Shown: positions 42,701-50,331 of the stretch, piece after piece | Layout: the number at the start of each line of letters is the position of its first letter | How positions within the stretch are numbered: position 1 is the first letter of the stretch | Origin: RPRB01 sp035519675 | Lineage (GTDB): Bacteria > Myxococcota > Myxococcia > Myxococcales > Myxococcaceae | DNA: 64,000 nucleotides | Direction of reading: 5' to 3' | NCBI GenBank assembly: GCA_035519675.1 | Contig: DATIWB010000120.1 | Span: 1-64,000, forward strand | Program-made: the position numbers and the translations under genes | The notes under the pieces: generated by a model | The model's input: only the letters and a program-made list of their open reading frames with translations | Told to the model about the DNA's origin: nothing | Database searches by the model: none

Positions 42701-43512
42701 ACGTACGAGCGCATGACCAGGAGCCCCACCGTGCCCTTCGGCCTGGTTGGCTTCGGTAGCTCGCTCACCGACTCGGCAATGCGGGCCGGAACACGGGGAT
42801 GGTAGAGCCCGGTGTCGGGGTACTCGCGGGGCGGCCTCGCGTTCAGCGTCCCCCGGAGCGGCCGGCGCGGGCCGTCGGCGTAGCGGTTGAGGAGCAGGCG
42901 GACCAGATCGGCGATGTTCTCCGCCGAGCCCGAGAGCCAGTACTGGAGCGTGAGGAAGTAGGCCCGGACCTCCTGGGCCTTCCCGGGGATGAGCCGGAGG
43001 AGCTTGGGCAGCTTCCGGAGCATCGCCATCTGCTTCGCCCCGCCGTCGCTCGCGCCGCCGGACGCGCTCTTGCCGCGGAGCTTCTTCAAGAGGGCCAGCG
43101 GGCCGCGCGCCGTCCCGTCCATCCGGAAGGTGCCCATGCGCGTCTGGCGCATCACCTCCCCCGCGGACATCGCGCACACCATCGCGTCGCAGCCGTCGCG
43201 GCGGGCCTGCAGCGCCGGGAGGATCTGACGGATGTGCTCGTCGAGGAACAGCATGTTGGCGAAGATGACGTCGCCCCGGGCGATGTCCGTCCGGCAGGCC
43301 TCGAGCGCCGCGGCGTCGTGGAAGTCGGTCGCCAGGTGCAGGCGCAGGTCGAGGCCCGGGAGGTCCTTCCGCAGTTCCTCGCGCGCACGGTCCACCGCGG
43401 CCGCGATGTGGCCGTCGAGGGTGATCAACACCACCCGGGCGGCGACGCCATCAGTCCCCCGCCCCAGGGGCCGCGCCCGGCCAGGCTCAGCTTCTGAAGT
43501 GCGCCTTGGCAT
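39754..43512 (-). CDS. bchH: Magnesium chelatase subunit H
   Basis: 1252 residues, the catalytic porphyrin-binding subunit of Mg-chelatase, working with BchI and BchD (not in window). N-terminal VVLITLDGHIAAAVDRA, central VAIPELDGATGPIVFGGRQG and HFGTHGAVEFMPGKHTGLSS, and the C-terminal LNPKWAEEMLKHGAEGVRHI region are typical CobN/BchH blocks. ATG 43512 gives a 26-nt overlap with the end of bchB; no in-frame start suits the GHI start better. Length matches BchH rather than CobN. Confidence 0.95.
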   Translation of the reverse strand: MPRRTSEAEPGRARPLGRGTDGVAARVVLITLDGHIAAAVDRAREELRKDLPGLDLRLHLATDFHDAAALEACRTDIARGDVIFANMLFLDEHIRQILPALQARRDGCDAMVCAMSAGEVMRQTRMGTFRMDGTARGPLALLKKLRGKSASGGASDGGAKQMAMLRKLPKLLRLIPGKAQEVRAYFLTLQYWLSGSAENIADLVRLLLNRYADGPRRPLRGTLNARPPREYPDTGLYHPRVPARIAESVSELPKPTRPKGTVGLLVMRSYVLSGDSAHYDAVIERFEARGYRVLPAFASGLDNRPAIEKFFLRDGKVAVDAVVSLTGFSLVGGPAFNDARAGEEMLARLDVPYVTAQPLEFQTVEQWRASSSGLSPLESTIMVAIPELDGATGPIVFGGRQGACGTSHAQMTGIDDRVEMLVSRVAKWVQLRKTPRAERNVAVVLFNFPPNGGAAGTAAHLSVFESLHNTLRAMAAEGYDVEVPETVDALRERVLGGNSAEHGTDANVLARIDTDHHVRREPHLADIERQWGPAPGKHQTDGRSIFVLGARFGRVVVGLQPAFGYEGDPMRLLFEGGFAPTHAFSAFYRWLREDFGAQAVLHFGTHGAVEFMPGKHTGLSSTCWPDRLIGDLPNLYLYAANNPSEGALARRRSAATLVSYLTPPVTEAGLYRGLLSLKESLDRFRALRPGDCEAARLVPILQAQAAELELAPAEPAWTAASEHEVQALGQKIAELEQTLIPCGLHVVGEPMPPRARVDYLVAIAEGAPVPAASRPCRESIEALVAGDDPEGLLRAGGREGDAPALGLLQQLARTNRDLSVDHELAALMRALDGKFTRPAPGGDLLRNPDVLPTGRNLHGFDPFSIPSAFAVLDGAEQASRLLARHVAEGNPLPESVAIVLWGADNLKSGGGPIGQVLALLGARPRMDSYGRLCGAQLVPLEELGRPRIDVLVTLSGIFRDLLPLQTRLLAEAAYLAAQADEPLERNFVRRHALEHQKAHGCDLETAALRVFSNADGVYGANVNQLIDSGAWRDEEELGDTFQRRKCFAYGRTGAPVKQPELMSSVLAGVELAYQNLESVELGVTTIDHYFDSLGGIGRAVRQAKGSGAEIPVYIGDQTRGEGRVRTLAEQVSLESRTRSLNPKWAEEMLKHGAEGVRHIEAQVTNTLGWSATTGQVEPWVYRELTETYLLDPVMRERLARLNPKASLKLANRLLEARERNYWKPDEATLEALRRAGEELEDNLEGLGSRVAA

Positions 43513-45040
43513 CGTAGAGCGTCTCCAAGGTGATGTTCGGCAGCCCTCGCTCCTCGGCGAAGCGCTCGGTGTTCCGGCGCGCCTTGCCTCGGACGAAGAA
43601 GGGGATCTTCTTCAGCTCGTTCTCCGCCTCGGGCGACCAGCGCGTCCCGGCCGCCGTCGCCGCGGTCGTCATCCCTTCGGGCGGCACGGCCAGGACCGCC
43701 GAGCGCGCGCCATGGCCGCCGAGGTGCGAGGGGCCAGCCTGGTCGCCGAACTCGAAGTCCTCCCGGAACATCGCCAGGAGGTGCTCCTCGAGCCCCATCA
43801 TCAGGGGATGCACCCAGGAGTCGAAGAGGACGTTGGCGCCCTCGAAGCCCATCTGCGGCGAGTAGCGGGCGGGGAAGTCCTGCACGTGCACCGGCGCGGA
43901 GATGACCGCGCAGGGGATGCCCAGCCGCTTGGCGATGTGGCGCTCCATCTGCGTCCCCAGCACCAGCTCGGGGTGGAGGGCCGCCATCTGCTCCTCGACC
44001 GCGAGGTGGTCGTCGGTGATCAGCGCCTCGACGCCATACCTGCTCGCCGCGGAGCGCACCTCGCGGGCCATCTCCCGGCTGTAGGTGCCCAGGCCCACCA
44101 CGCTGAACCCGAGCTCCTCGGTGGCGATGCGGGCCGCGGCGAGAGCGTGGGTCGCATCCCCGAAGACGAATACCCGCTTGCCGGTGAGGTACGTCGAGTC
44201 GACCGAGCGGCTGTACCAGGGAAGCCGAGTGCCCTCCGCCTGGAGGACCGGCCGGGGGTCGACACCGGCGAGCTCGGCCACCCGGGCGACGAACTCGCGG
44301 GTCGCGCCCACGCCGAGCGGGGGCACGGACACCGCCGGCTGCTCGAAGGTCCTCGACAGCCAGCGCACCGTCGGGTCGGCGATCTCCGGGTAGAGCGAGA
44401 CGTTGAACGCCGCCTCGGGGAGCCGGGCGAGGTCGGCGGGGCGCGCGCCCAGCGGGGCGACCACGTTGATCTCGATGCCGAGCCGCCCGAGCAGCTGCGT
44501 CACCTCGGTCAGGTCGTCGCGGTGCCGGAACCCGAGCGCGGTGGGGCCGAGCAGATTGCACGTCCCGGGGCGGCGGGCGGGACGCTCGCCGGCGGCCGGC
44601 AGCTGCACGCACGCGCGGACCAGCCGGTACAGCGTCTCGCCCGCGCCCCAGTTCTCCTTGTGCTGGTAGGCGGAGAGCTCGAGCGGCACCACCGGCACGG
44701 TGAGCCCGATGGCCCGGGCGATGCCCGCCGGGTCGTCCTGGATGAGCTCGGCGGTGCACGAGGCGCCGACCAGCAACACCTCCGGCCGGAAGCGCTCGTA
44801 CGCCTCGCGGGCCGCGGTCTTGAACAGCTCGGCGGTGTCCTTGCCCAGGTCGCGCGCCTGGAAGGTGGTGTAGGTCACCGGGGGCCGCTCTCCGCGGCGC
44901 TCGATCATGGTGAACAGGAGGTCGGCGTAGGTGTCGCCCTGGGGAGCGTGGAGGACGTAGTGCACGCCCTTCATCGCCGTGGCCACGCGCATCGCGCCGA
45001 CGTGGGGAGGCCCTTCGTAGGTCCAGACGGTCAGCTGCAC
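43487..45040 (-). CDS. bchB: Dark protochlorophyllide reductase subunit B
   Basis: 517 residues. Beta subunit of the NB catalytic unit of DPOR, reducing ring D of protochlorophyllide. N-terminal LTVWTYEGPPHVGAMRVATA is a clear BchB start; the NB cluster region includes VLLVGASCTAELIQDDPAGI and ELSAYQHKENWGAGETLYRL. C-terminal ELKKIPFFVRGKARRNTERF matches the family's PCP-like tail. GTG 45040 follows the bchN stop by one nt. Confidence 0.95.
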   Translation of the reverse strand: MQLTVWTYEGPPHVGAMRVATAMKGVHYVLHAPQGDTYADLLFTMIERRGERPPVTYTTFQARDLGKDTAELFKTAAREAYERFRPEVLLVGASCTAELIQDDPAGIARAIGLTVPVVPLELSAYQHKENWGAGETLYRLVRACVQLPAAGERPARRPGTCNLLGPTALGFRHRDDLTEVTQLLGRLGIEINVVAPLGARPADLARLPEAAFNVSLYPEIADPTVRWLSRTFEQPAVSVPPLGVGATREFVARVAELAGVDPRPVLQAEGTRLPWYSRSVDSTYLTGKRVFVFGDATHALAAARIATEELGFSVVGLGTYSREMAREVRSAASRYGVEALITDDHLAVEEQMAALHPELVLGTQMERHIAKRLGIPCAVISAPVHVQDFPARYSPQMGFEGANVLFDSWVHPLMMGLEEHLLAMFREDFEFGDQAGPSHLGGHGARSAVLAVPPEGMTTAATAAGTRWSPEAENELKKIPFFVRGKARRNTERFAEERGLPNITLETLYDAKAHFRS

Positions 45041-45041
45041 C

Positions 45042-46319
45042 TCAGACCTCGAGCCGCGCGCGGCGGACCAGGGGACGGGCGAACAGCTCGGCGAGGTCGC
45101 CGGCCTGCTCGTACCCGTGGATGGGACTGAAGACGAGCTCGATGCTCCACTTGGTGGCCAGGCCCTCCACCTCGAGCGGGTTGGCCAGCCCCAGCCCACA
45201 CACCACCAGGTCGGGGCGGGCGGCCCGGCACCGGTCCAGCTGGCGGTCCACGTCCTGGCCCTCGCTGAGCACCACGTCCGGTGGGAGCAGTTCCAGCTCG
45301 GCCGCGAGGTGCTCCTGATGGAGGTACGGCGTCCCCACCTCCACCAGCTCCATCGACAGCTCGCGGCAGAGGAAGCGCGCCAGCGGGACCTCCAGCTGCG
45401 AATCGGGGAAGAGGAAGACCCGCTTGCCGCCGAGCAGATTCCGGGCCCGCTCCAGCGCCAGGCGGGCCCGCCCCTCGGCCGGGGCCACCTCCGCCGCCAC
45501 CCGGGAGCCCGGTACGCCGAAGGCGCTCGCCGCGGCGTCGATCCACCTCCGGGTGCCCTCGACGCCGAAGGGGAACGGCGCGGCGATGCGCCGGGCGCCC
45601 CACCCGTCCAGCGCCCGCGCGGTGTCGCCGAGGAACGGCTGGGCGAGCAGGTACGAGGTCCTGGGCCCCACCGAGGGGAGCGCCGACGAGCGGCGCGGGG
45701 GGAAGAAGGTCAGCGGGATGCCCAGCGCGGAGAACAGGCGCTGGAACTGGTCCTCCACGACGTCGGGCAAGGTGCCCACCACCATCAGTGAACGGGGCGC
45801 TGAGGCGTCCTGCGGCGGCAGCGTGGGGACGAGCGAGGCGAGGCAGGCGTCCTCCCCCTGGGTGAAGGTCGTCTCGATGCCGCTGCCCGAGTAGCTGAGG
45901 ATGCGGACGGCGGGCCCGAGCTCGCGCGACAGCCGCATCGCCGCCCGCGCGAGGTCGAGCTTGATGACCTCGGAGGGGCAGCTGCCCACCAGGAAGAGCA
46001 GCTTGATGTCCGGGCGGCGCTGGAGGAGCCGCCGAACCGAGCGGTCCAGCTCCTCGTTGGCGTCGGTGAGCCCGGCGAGGTCCTTTTCCTCGAGGATGGC
46101 GGTGGCGAACCGCGGCTCGGCGAAGATCATCACCCCGGCCGCGGACTGGATGAGGTGGGCGCAGGTCCGCGAGCCCACGACCAGGAAGAACGCGTCCTGG
46201 ATCTTCCGGTGCAGCCAGACGATGCCGGTCAGCCCGCAGAACACCTCCCGCTGGCCGCGCTCGCGGAGCACCGGGCGAGACGCCGCGGCGACCACCGGCA
46301 GGGGCAGCGCCGCGCTCAC
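45042..46319 (-). CDS. bchN: Dark protochlorophyllide reductase subunit N
   Basis: 425 residues, alpha subunit of the NB unit. N-terminal Cys ligands for the NB 4Fe-4S cluster are in REVFCGLTGIVWLHRKIQD and VVGSRTCAHLIQSAAGVMIF, followed by LLFLVGSCPSEVIKLDLARA. The C-terminal SPIHGYEQAGDLAELFARPL is typical. GTG 46319 overlaps the bchF stop (GTGA). Second gene of the bchF operon. Confidence 0.95.
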   Translation of the reverse strand: MSAALPLPVVAAASRPVLRERGQREVFCGLTGIVWLHRKIQDAFFLVVGSRTCAHLIQSAAGVMIFAEPRFATAILEEKDLAGLTDANEELDRSVRRLLQRRPDIKLLFLVGSCPSEVIKLDLARAAMRLSRELGPAVRILSYSGSGIETTFTQGEDACLASLVPTLPPQDASAPRSLMVVGTLPDVVEDQFQRLFSALGIPLTFFPPRRSSALPSVGPRTSYLLAQPFLGDTARALDGWGARRIAAPFPFGVEGTRRWIDAAASAFGVPGSRVAAEVAPAEGRARLALERARNLLGGKRVFLFPDSQLEVPLARFLCRELSMELVEVGTPYLHQEHLAAELELLPPDVVLSEGQDVDRQLDRCRAARPDLVVCGLGLANPLEVEGLATKWSIELVFSPIHGYEQAGDLAELFARPLVRRARLEV

Positions 46320-46804
46320 CGGGCGACCTCCATCGCCGCGCGCCCGGCGAGCCGCTCGGACTGCAGCCGCGCCGCCCGGAGCTTCAGGACGAACTGGGTG
46401 GCGTTGATGACGTAGGCGGCGAAGGCGGCCAGGGCGAGCAGCAGCTGTCCCCGGCCGTCCAGGGCCCCGGTGCCGAGCGCGACCAGGTAGGCGGTGTGCA
46501 GCGCCAGGACGAGCATGCTGAACACGTCCTCCCAGTAGAACGCCGGCGCGAAGAGGTAGCGGCCGAAGACCGCCTTCTCCCAGATCGCCCCGGTCACCAT
46601 GATCGCGTAGAGGAAGAGCGTCTTGACCACCACCGAGGCGGTGGCCGCAGCCATCCCCTCCCCGGTGAGCAGCGCGCGGACGACCAGGCCCAGGCTCACC
46701 AGGAACACCAGGAACTGCGCCGGCGCGAGGACGCCTTGCACCACGGTCCACGCCGTCGCGTCCCGGCGGCGCCGCTGCTCGGCCGTGTAGAGGGGAGTGG
46801 TCAA
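46316..46804 (-). CDS. bchF: 3-vinyl bacteriochlorophyllide hydratase
   Basis: 162 residues, integral membrane. Hydrates the C3 vinyl group on the way to bacteriochlorophyll a. Typical start LYTAEQRRRRDATAWTVVQG, then FLVFLVSLGLVVRALLTGEG and AIWEKAVFGRYLFAPAFYWE, and C-terminal YVINATQFVLKLRAARLQSE. The start is a TTG at 46804, unusual; a better in-frame ATG or GTG is not present upstream before the promoter region. First gene of the 14-kb bchF-puhE operon. Confidence 0.93.
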   Translation of the reverse strand: MTTPLYTAEQRRRRDATAWTVVQGVLAPAQFLVFLVSLGLVVRALLTGEGMAAATASVVVKTLFLYAIMVTGAIWEKAVFGRYLFAPAFYWEDVFSMLVLALHTAYLVALGTGALDGRGQLLLALAAFAAYVINATQFVLKLRAARLQSERLAGRAAMEVAR

Positions 46805-46861
46805 GCTCCAGGGTCCCTCCCGGGCTCCGGCTTCGGAGTCCGCGCAATGCGTGCGTCACGG

Positions 46862-46890
46862 ACAGTACGGTTCTTGCCCTCGATCGTCAA
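46862..46890 (-). promoter_or_regulatory. Candidate bchF-operon promoter
   Basis: Read on the minus strand, TTGACG (46890-46885) and TACTGT (46867-46862) are separated by 17 bp. The predicted start is about 50 nt before the bchF codon. It lies in the 321-nt bchF-aerR gap, and a PpsR-like box sits 10 nt upstream of the -35. Confidence 0.5.
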
Positions 46891-46900
46891 GTTGGATAGA

Positions 46901-46918
46901 CGTCATGCTAACTTTACA
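46901..46918. promoter_or_regulatory. PpsR/CrtJ-like box upstream of bchF
   Basis: CGTCATGCTAACTTTACA, that is CGTC-N10-TACA, matching TGTC-N10-GACA at 6 of 8 fixed positions. Its placement just upstream of the candidate bchF -35 makes it credible despite two mismatches. Confidence 0.45.
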
Positions 46919-47040
46919 CTCGATGCAATCCCGTGCTATCGAGACGGTGCTCTCAGGAGGTCTGCGCGCATGTCTTCACGGGGCATCCGTTCGCCACGCG
47001 CTGGGCGTGACACGGCGGGGGTTGAACTTTGCCCGGAGTC

Positions 47041-47058
47041 TGTTTCGATGCGGACACA
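47041..47058. promoter_or_regulatory. PpsR/CrtJ-like box upstream of aerR
   Basis: TGTTTCGATGCGGACACA has the TGT-N12-ACA spacing of PpsR/CrtJ sites but lacks the inner C/G (6 of 8). It is 67 nt before the aerR start, so it could give autoregulation of aerR-ppsR. Weak on its own. Confidence 0.35.
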
Positions 47059-47125
47059 CCGTCGATCAGTGAGGGGCTAGGTGGGTGCCGTGCGGACCCT
47101 GCCCCAGCTCGCAGGGAGGGCCAAG

Positions 47126-47965
47126 ATGACACCAGGAGTGTCGCAGGGCGAAGACCTCTCGGACCGCCGGAACACGTCGCGCGAGGAGAGCCGCTCGGCC
47201 AGCCGGAATCCCTCGGAGGTGCTGTCGGTCATCGAGTCGGAGATCATCCCCCGGCTCCGCCTCGCGCATCGGGGCGAGGCGCTCAGCGCACCGGTCTGTG
47301 CCGAGTCCCGGCATCCGCCGACCGAGGAGGAGATCGCCGAGTTCGCCCGCATCGCTGCCTGTCACGACCTCCCCGGCGCGCTGGCCTTCATCGAGTCGAT
47401 GTGCCGGCAGGGCCTGTCGCTCGAGGTGCTGCTGCTCGAGCTGGTGGCGGGCGCCGCACGGCTCCTCGGAGAGCACTGGAAGCAGGACCTCCGGACCTTC
47501 AACGAGGTCTCCGCCGGCCTGGGGACGCTCCAGCAGCTGGTCCACATCCTCGGCCCGAGCTTCGCCCCGGCGCTCCCCGACCGCGGGCTGGTGGTGCTGA
47601 TCCCGGCGCCCGGCGAGCAGCACACGCTCGGCCTCTTCGTGGTGGGCGAGTTCATGCGCCGCGCCGGCTGGGGAGTGCACATCGACCCGGCGATGTCCCA
47701 GAGCGAGCTCTACACCCTGCTCGAGACCCGGACCGTGCTCATGCTCGGCATCTCGTTGAGCACCTCCGCGCTGGCGGGCTCGGTGGCCACGCTGGTCGAC
47801 ACCGCGCGCAAGGCGTCGCGGAACCCCCGTCTCTCGGTGGTGCTGGGCGGCTCCGCCGATCTCGATTCACTCGCCGCGAACACCGGGGCTCACCTGGCGG
47901 CAAGCGACCCGCGGAAGGCGGTGGCGCTCCTCGAGGGCCGGCCCGGCGTCGACGCCCCAAGCTGA
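47126..47965 (+). CDS. aerR: AerR/PpaA-type cobalamin-binding antirepressor
   Basis: 279 residues from ATG 47126 (GGGAGGG five nt upstream). A B12-binding fold with an upper helical part (EFARIAACHDLPGALAFIES) and a Rossmann part (LVVLIPAPGEQHTLGLFVVG) whose His166 fits the cobalamin-ligating His of AerR. LGISLSTSALAGSVATLVD follows. In Rhodobacter AerR binds CrtJ/PpsR and modulates repression in response to light and cobalamin. It is followed after 14 nt by ppsR, supporting that partnership. Confidence 0.88.
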   Translation: MTPGVSQGEDLSDRRNTSREESRSASRNPSEVLSVIESEIIPRLRLAHRGEALSAPVCAESRHPPTEEEIAEFARIAACHDLPGALAFIESMCRQGLSLEVLLLELVAGAARLLGEHWKQDLRTFNEVSAGLGTLQQLVHILGPSFAPALPDRGLVVLIPAPGEQHTLGLFVVGEFMRRAGWGVHIDPAMSQSELYTLLETRTVLMLGISLSTSALAGSVATLVDTARKASRNPRLSVVLGGSADLDSLAANTGAHLAASDPRKAVALLEGRPGVDAPS

Positions 47966-47979
47966 TAAGAGCCAGGACC

Positions 47980-49419
47980 ATGAGCCAGCGTTCAGGCGCA
48001 GCCCCTCAGGACCAGCCCGCGTGCCCCCCGGGGTGCATCGATCGAAAGGTCGCGTCCGAGGTCATCGCTGCCGCCACCGACCTGGCGCTGGTGGTCGAGA
48101 AGGACGGCACCATCCGCGAGGTCACGGTCACCGCCGGAGGACCTGGCGGACCCCCGTGGTCGAGCCTGGTCGGAAAGCGGTTCGAGGAGAGCACCGCCGT
48201 GGACAGCCGTTCGAAGGTCGAGCTGCTCCTGAAGGAGGCGCGCGCCGGAGCGGTGACCCGCGCGCGGGAGATGAACCTCAAGCTGGACGGCGGCGCGGAG
48301 GTTCCCTTCCGCTTCTCGGCCGTGCCCCTCGGCGAGGCGGACCGGGTGGTGGTGCTGGGCCGCGATCTCCGGCCCATCGCCGCGCTCCAGCAGCAGATGG
48401 TGGGGATGCAGCAGGCGATGGACCGCGAGTTCGAGCGGATGCGCCAGGCCGAGACCCGCTACCGGCTCCTCTTCCAGGTGACCTCCGAGGCGGTGCTGGT
48501 GCTCGACGCCGCGAGCCTGAAGGTGGTCGAGGCAAACCCGGCGGCCGCCTCCCTCCACGACGAGCCGCCGCCGGCGATGCAGGGTCGGTCGATGCAGGAG
48601 CTGGTGGTCCCGAAGAGCTGGCCCGCGGTCCAGGCGCTCCTGGCGGCGGCCGCCGCCGGCGGGCGTCCAGCGGAGACCGCCGTCCAGCTCGCCGGGTCGC
48701 GCCGTCCGGTGCACCTCTCGGTGTCCACCTTCCGCCAGTCAGGCGCGCTGCTGCTCCTGGTGCGGCTGCGGCCGGAGGCCGAGACCGGGGTCACCGAGCC
48801 GTCGGCGGCTGCGCGGACCGGGCGGGTGATGGCGGTGGTGGACAAGCTGCCGGACGGCTTCGTGGTCATCGGCGAGGACCGCCGCATCCTCCTGGCCAAC
48901 CCGGCCTTCTGCGACATGGTGCAGCAGACCGGCGAGGCGCAGGTCATCGGCCAGCCTCTGGACCGGTGGCTGGGCCGGCCGGGGGTGGACCTCAACATCC
49001 TCATCGCCAACCTCCGCGAGCACGGCTCGGTCCGCAACTTCTCCACGGTGGTGGTGAGCGAGTACCGGCCCGCGCAGCAGGCGGTGGTCTCGGCGGTCTC
49101 GGCGCTCACCGCCCGGACGCCCTGCCTCGGCTTCGTCATCCGGACGGTGAACGTCCGCCTGGGGGTGGTGCCCGGGGGCGAGCCGGCGGCGCCGCGCTCG
49201 GTGGACCAGCTGGTCGAGCTGGTGGGCCGGGTGTCGCTCAAGGAGATCGTCCGCGAGTCCACCGACCTCATCGAGCGGCTGTGCATCGAGGCAGCGCTCA
49301 AGGTCAGCGGGGACAACCGGGCCTCGGCCGCCCAGCTCCTCGGCCTGAGCCGCCAGGGCCTCTACTCCAAGCTGCGGCGGCACGGCCTCGGAGACCTCGA
49401 CCCCGGGGAGATCGGGTGA
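47980..49419 (+). CDS. ppsR: PpsR/CrtJ photosynthesis repressor
   Basis: 479 residues. A short N-domain, a PAS domain (EVIAAATDLALVVEKDGTIR), a Q-linker-like helix (ALQQQMVGMQQAMDREFERM), two more PAS domains (RYRLLFQVTSEAVLVLDAAS; VMAVVDKLPDGFVVIGEDRR) and a C-terminal Fis-type HTH (RASAAQLLGLSRQGLYSKLR). Represses bch, crt and puf genes through TGT-N12-ACA sites under aerobic conditions in purple bacteria. A Cys in ERLCIEAALK just before the HTH could be the redox cysteine known from CrtJ, by position only. Stop overlaps the bchG GTG. Confidence 0.9.
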   Translation: MSQRSGAAPQDQPACPPGCIDRKVASEVIAAATDLALVVEKDGTIREVTVTAGGPGGPPWSSLVGKRFEESTAVDSRSKVELLLKEARAGAVTRAREMNLKLDGGAEVPFRFSAVPLGEADRVVVLGRDLRPIAALQQQMVGMQQAMDREFERMRQAETRYRLLFQVTSEAVLVLDAASLKVVEANPAAASLHDEPPPAMQGRSMQELVVPKSWPAVQALLAAAAAGGRPAETAVQLAGSRRPVHLSVSTFRQSGALLLLVRLRPEAETGVTEPSAAARTGRVMAVVDKLPDGFVVIGEDRRILLANPAFCDMVQQTGEAQVIGQPLDRWLGRPGVDLNILIANLREHGSVRNFSTVVVSEYRPAQQAVVSAVSALTARTPCLGFVIRTVNVRLGVVPGGEPAAPRSVDQLVELVGRVSLKEIVRESTDLIERLCIEAALKVSGDNRASAAQLLGLSRQGLYSKLRRHGLGDLDPGEIG

Positions 49420-50324
49420 AGGCAGTCGCGCCGGCGGCGGTCGCTCCGCCCCTCGCGGAGCGGGCCGTGCCCTCCCCCCGGGCGGTGCTGGAGCTCCTCA
49501 AGCCCATCACCTGGTTCCCGCCGATGTGGGCGCTGGCCTGCGGCGTCGTCTCCTCCGGCGTCCCGCTGCTGGCGAACTGGCGGGCGTTCGTCGGCTCGGT
49601 ACTCCTCGCCGGTCCGCTGGTGTGCGGCACGAGCCAGGCCTGCAACGACTGGTTCGACCGCCACGTCGACGCGATCAACGAGCCGGGGCGTCCCATTCCC
49701 TCCGGGCGGGTGCCCGGCCGGTGGGGGCTTTGGATCGCCGTCCTCTGGAGCGGGCTGTCGCTGTTGGTCGCGGCCTCGCTCGGCCCCTGGGTGCTCGCCG
49801 CGGCGGTGCTGGGGCTCGCCCTGGCCTGGGCGTACAGCGCGCCGCCGCTGCGGCTGAAGCTCAACGGCTGGTGGGGCTGCTCGGCGGTGGGCCTCTGCTA
49901 CGAGGGGCTGCCCTGGTTCACCGGGGCCTCGGCGATGCTCGGGCGCTTGCCCGGAGCGCAGGTCCTCGCCCTCGCCCTCCTCTACAGCGCCGGTGCCTTC
50001 GGCATCATGGTGCTGAACGACTTCAAGGCGGTGGAGGGAGACCGGGCGCACGGCATCCGCACCCTCCCGGTGACGCTGGGGGTGCGCCGGGCCGCCGCCG
50101 TCGCCGCCGGGGTGATGCTCGTCCCCCAGGGGGTGGTCCTGGCGCTCCACCTCCTCTGGGGCAACCCCTTCGCCGCAGCCGCGGTGGGCGCGGCCATCGC
50201 CGCGCAGGCCGCGCAGATGCCGATGTTGATGGCCGACCCGAAGCGGCGCGCCCCGCTCTACGGCGCGACCGGGGTGACGCTCTACGTGACGGGGATGATG
50301 GTCAGCGCCTTCGCGGTGCGGTGA
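49416..50324 (+). CDS. bchG: Bacteriochlorophyll synthase
   Basis: 302 residues, UbiA-type membrane prenyltransferase esterifying bacteriochlorophyllide a with geranylgeranyl-PP. First Asp-rich motif NDWFDRHVDAINEP (NDxxDxxxD), YSAPPLRLKLNGWWG, and second Asp motif LNDFKAVEGDRAHGIRTLP. GTG 49416 overlaps the ppsR stop (GTGA). Followed after 7 nt by bchP. No pucC-type gene separates them, unlike the common bchG-pucC-bchP order. Confidence 0.94.
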   Translation: MKAVAPAAVAPPLAERAVPSPRAVLELLKPITWFPPMWALACGVVSSGVPLLANWRAFVGSVLLAGPLVCGTSQACNDWFDRHVDAINEPGRPIPSGRVPGRWGLWIAVLWSGLSLLVAASLGPWVLAAAVLGLALAWAYSAPPLRLKLNGWWGCSAVGLCYEGLPWFTGASAMLGRLPGAQVLALALLYSAGAFGIMVLNDFKAVEGDRAHGIRTLPVTLGVRRAAAVAAGVMLVPQGVVLALHLLWGNPFAAAAVGAAIAAQAAQMPMLMADPKRRAPLYGATGVTLYVTGMMVSAFAVR

Positions 50325-50331
50325 GGGACGG

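Noticed and set aside
39710..43177. 1155-codon minus-strand frame inside bchH
   Set aside because: Same strand but other frame than bchH, Arg/Ala/Gly-rich, no recognisable domain, while bchH is unmistakable.
43487..43512. Possible frameshift between bchB and bchH
   Set aside because: The 26-nt overlap is explained by a normal bchH ATG with an upstream GGAG; both reading frames are intact.
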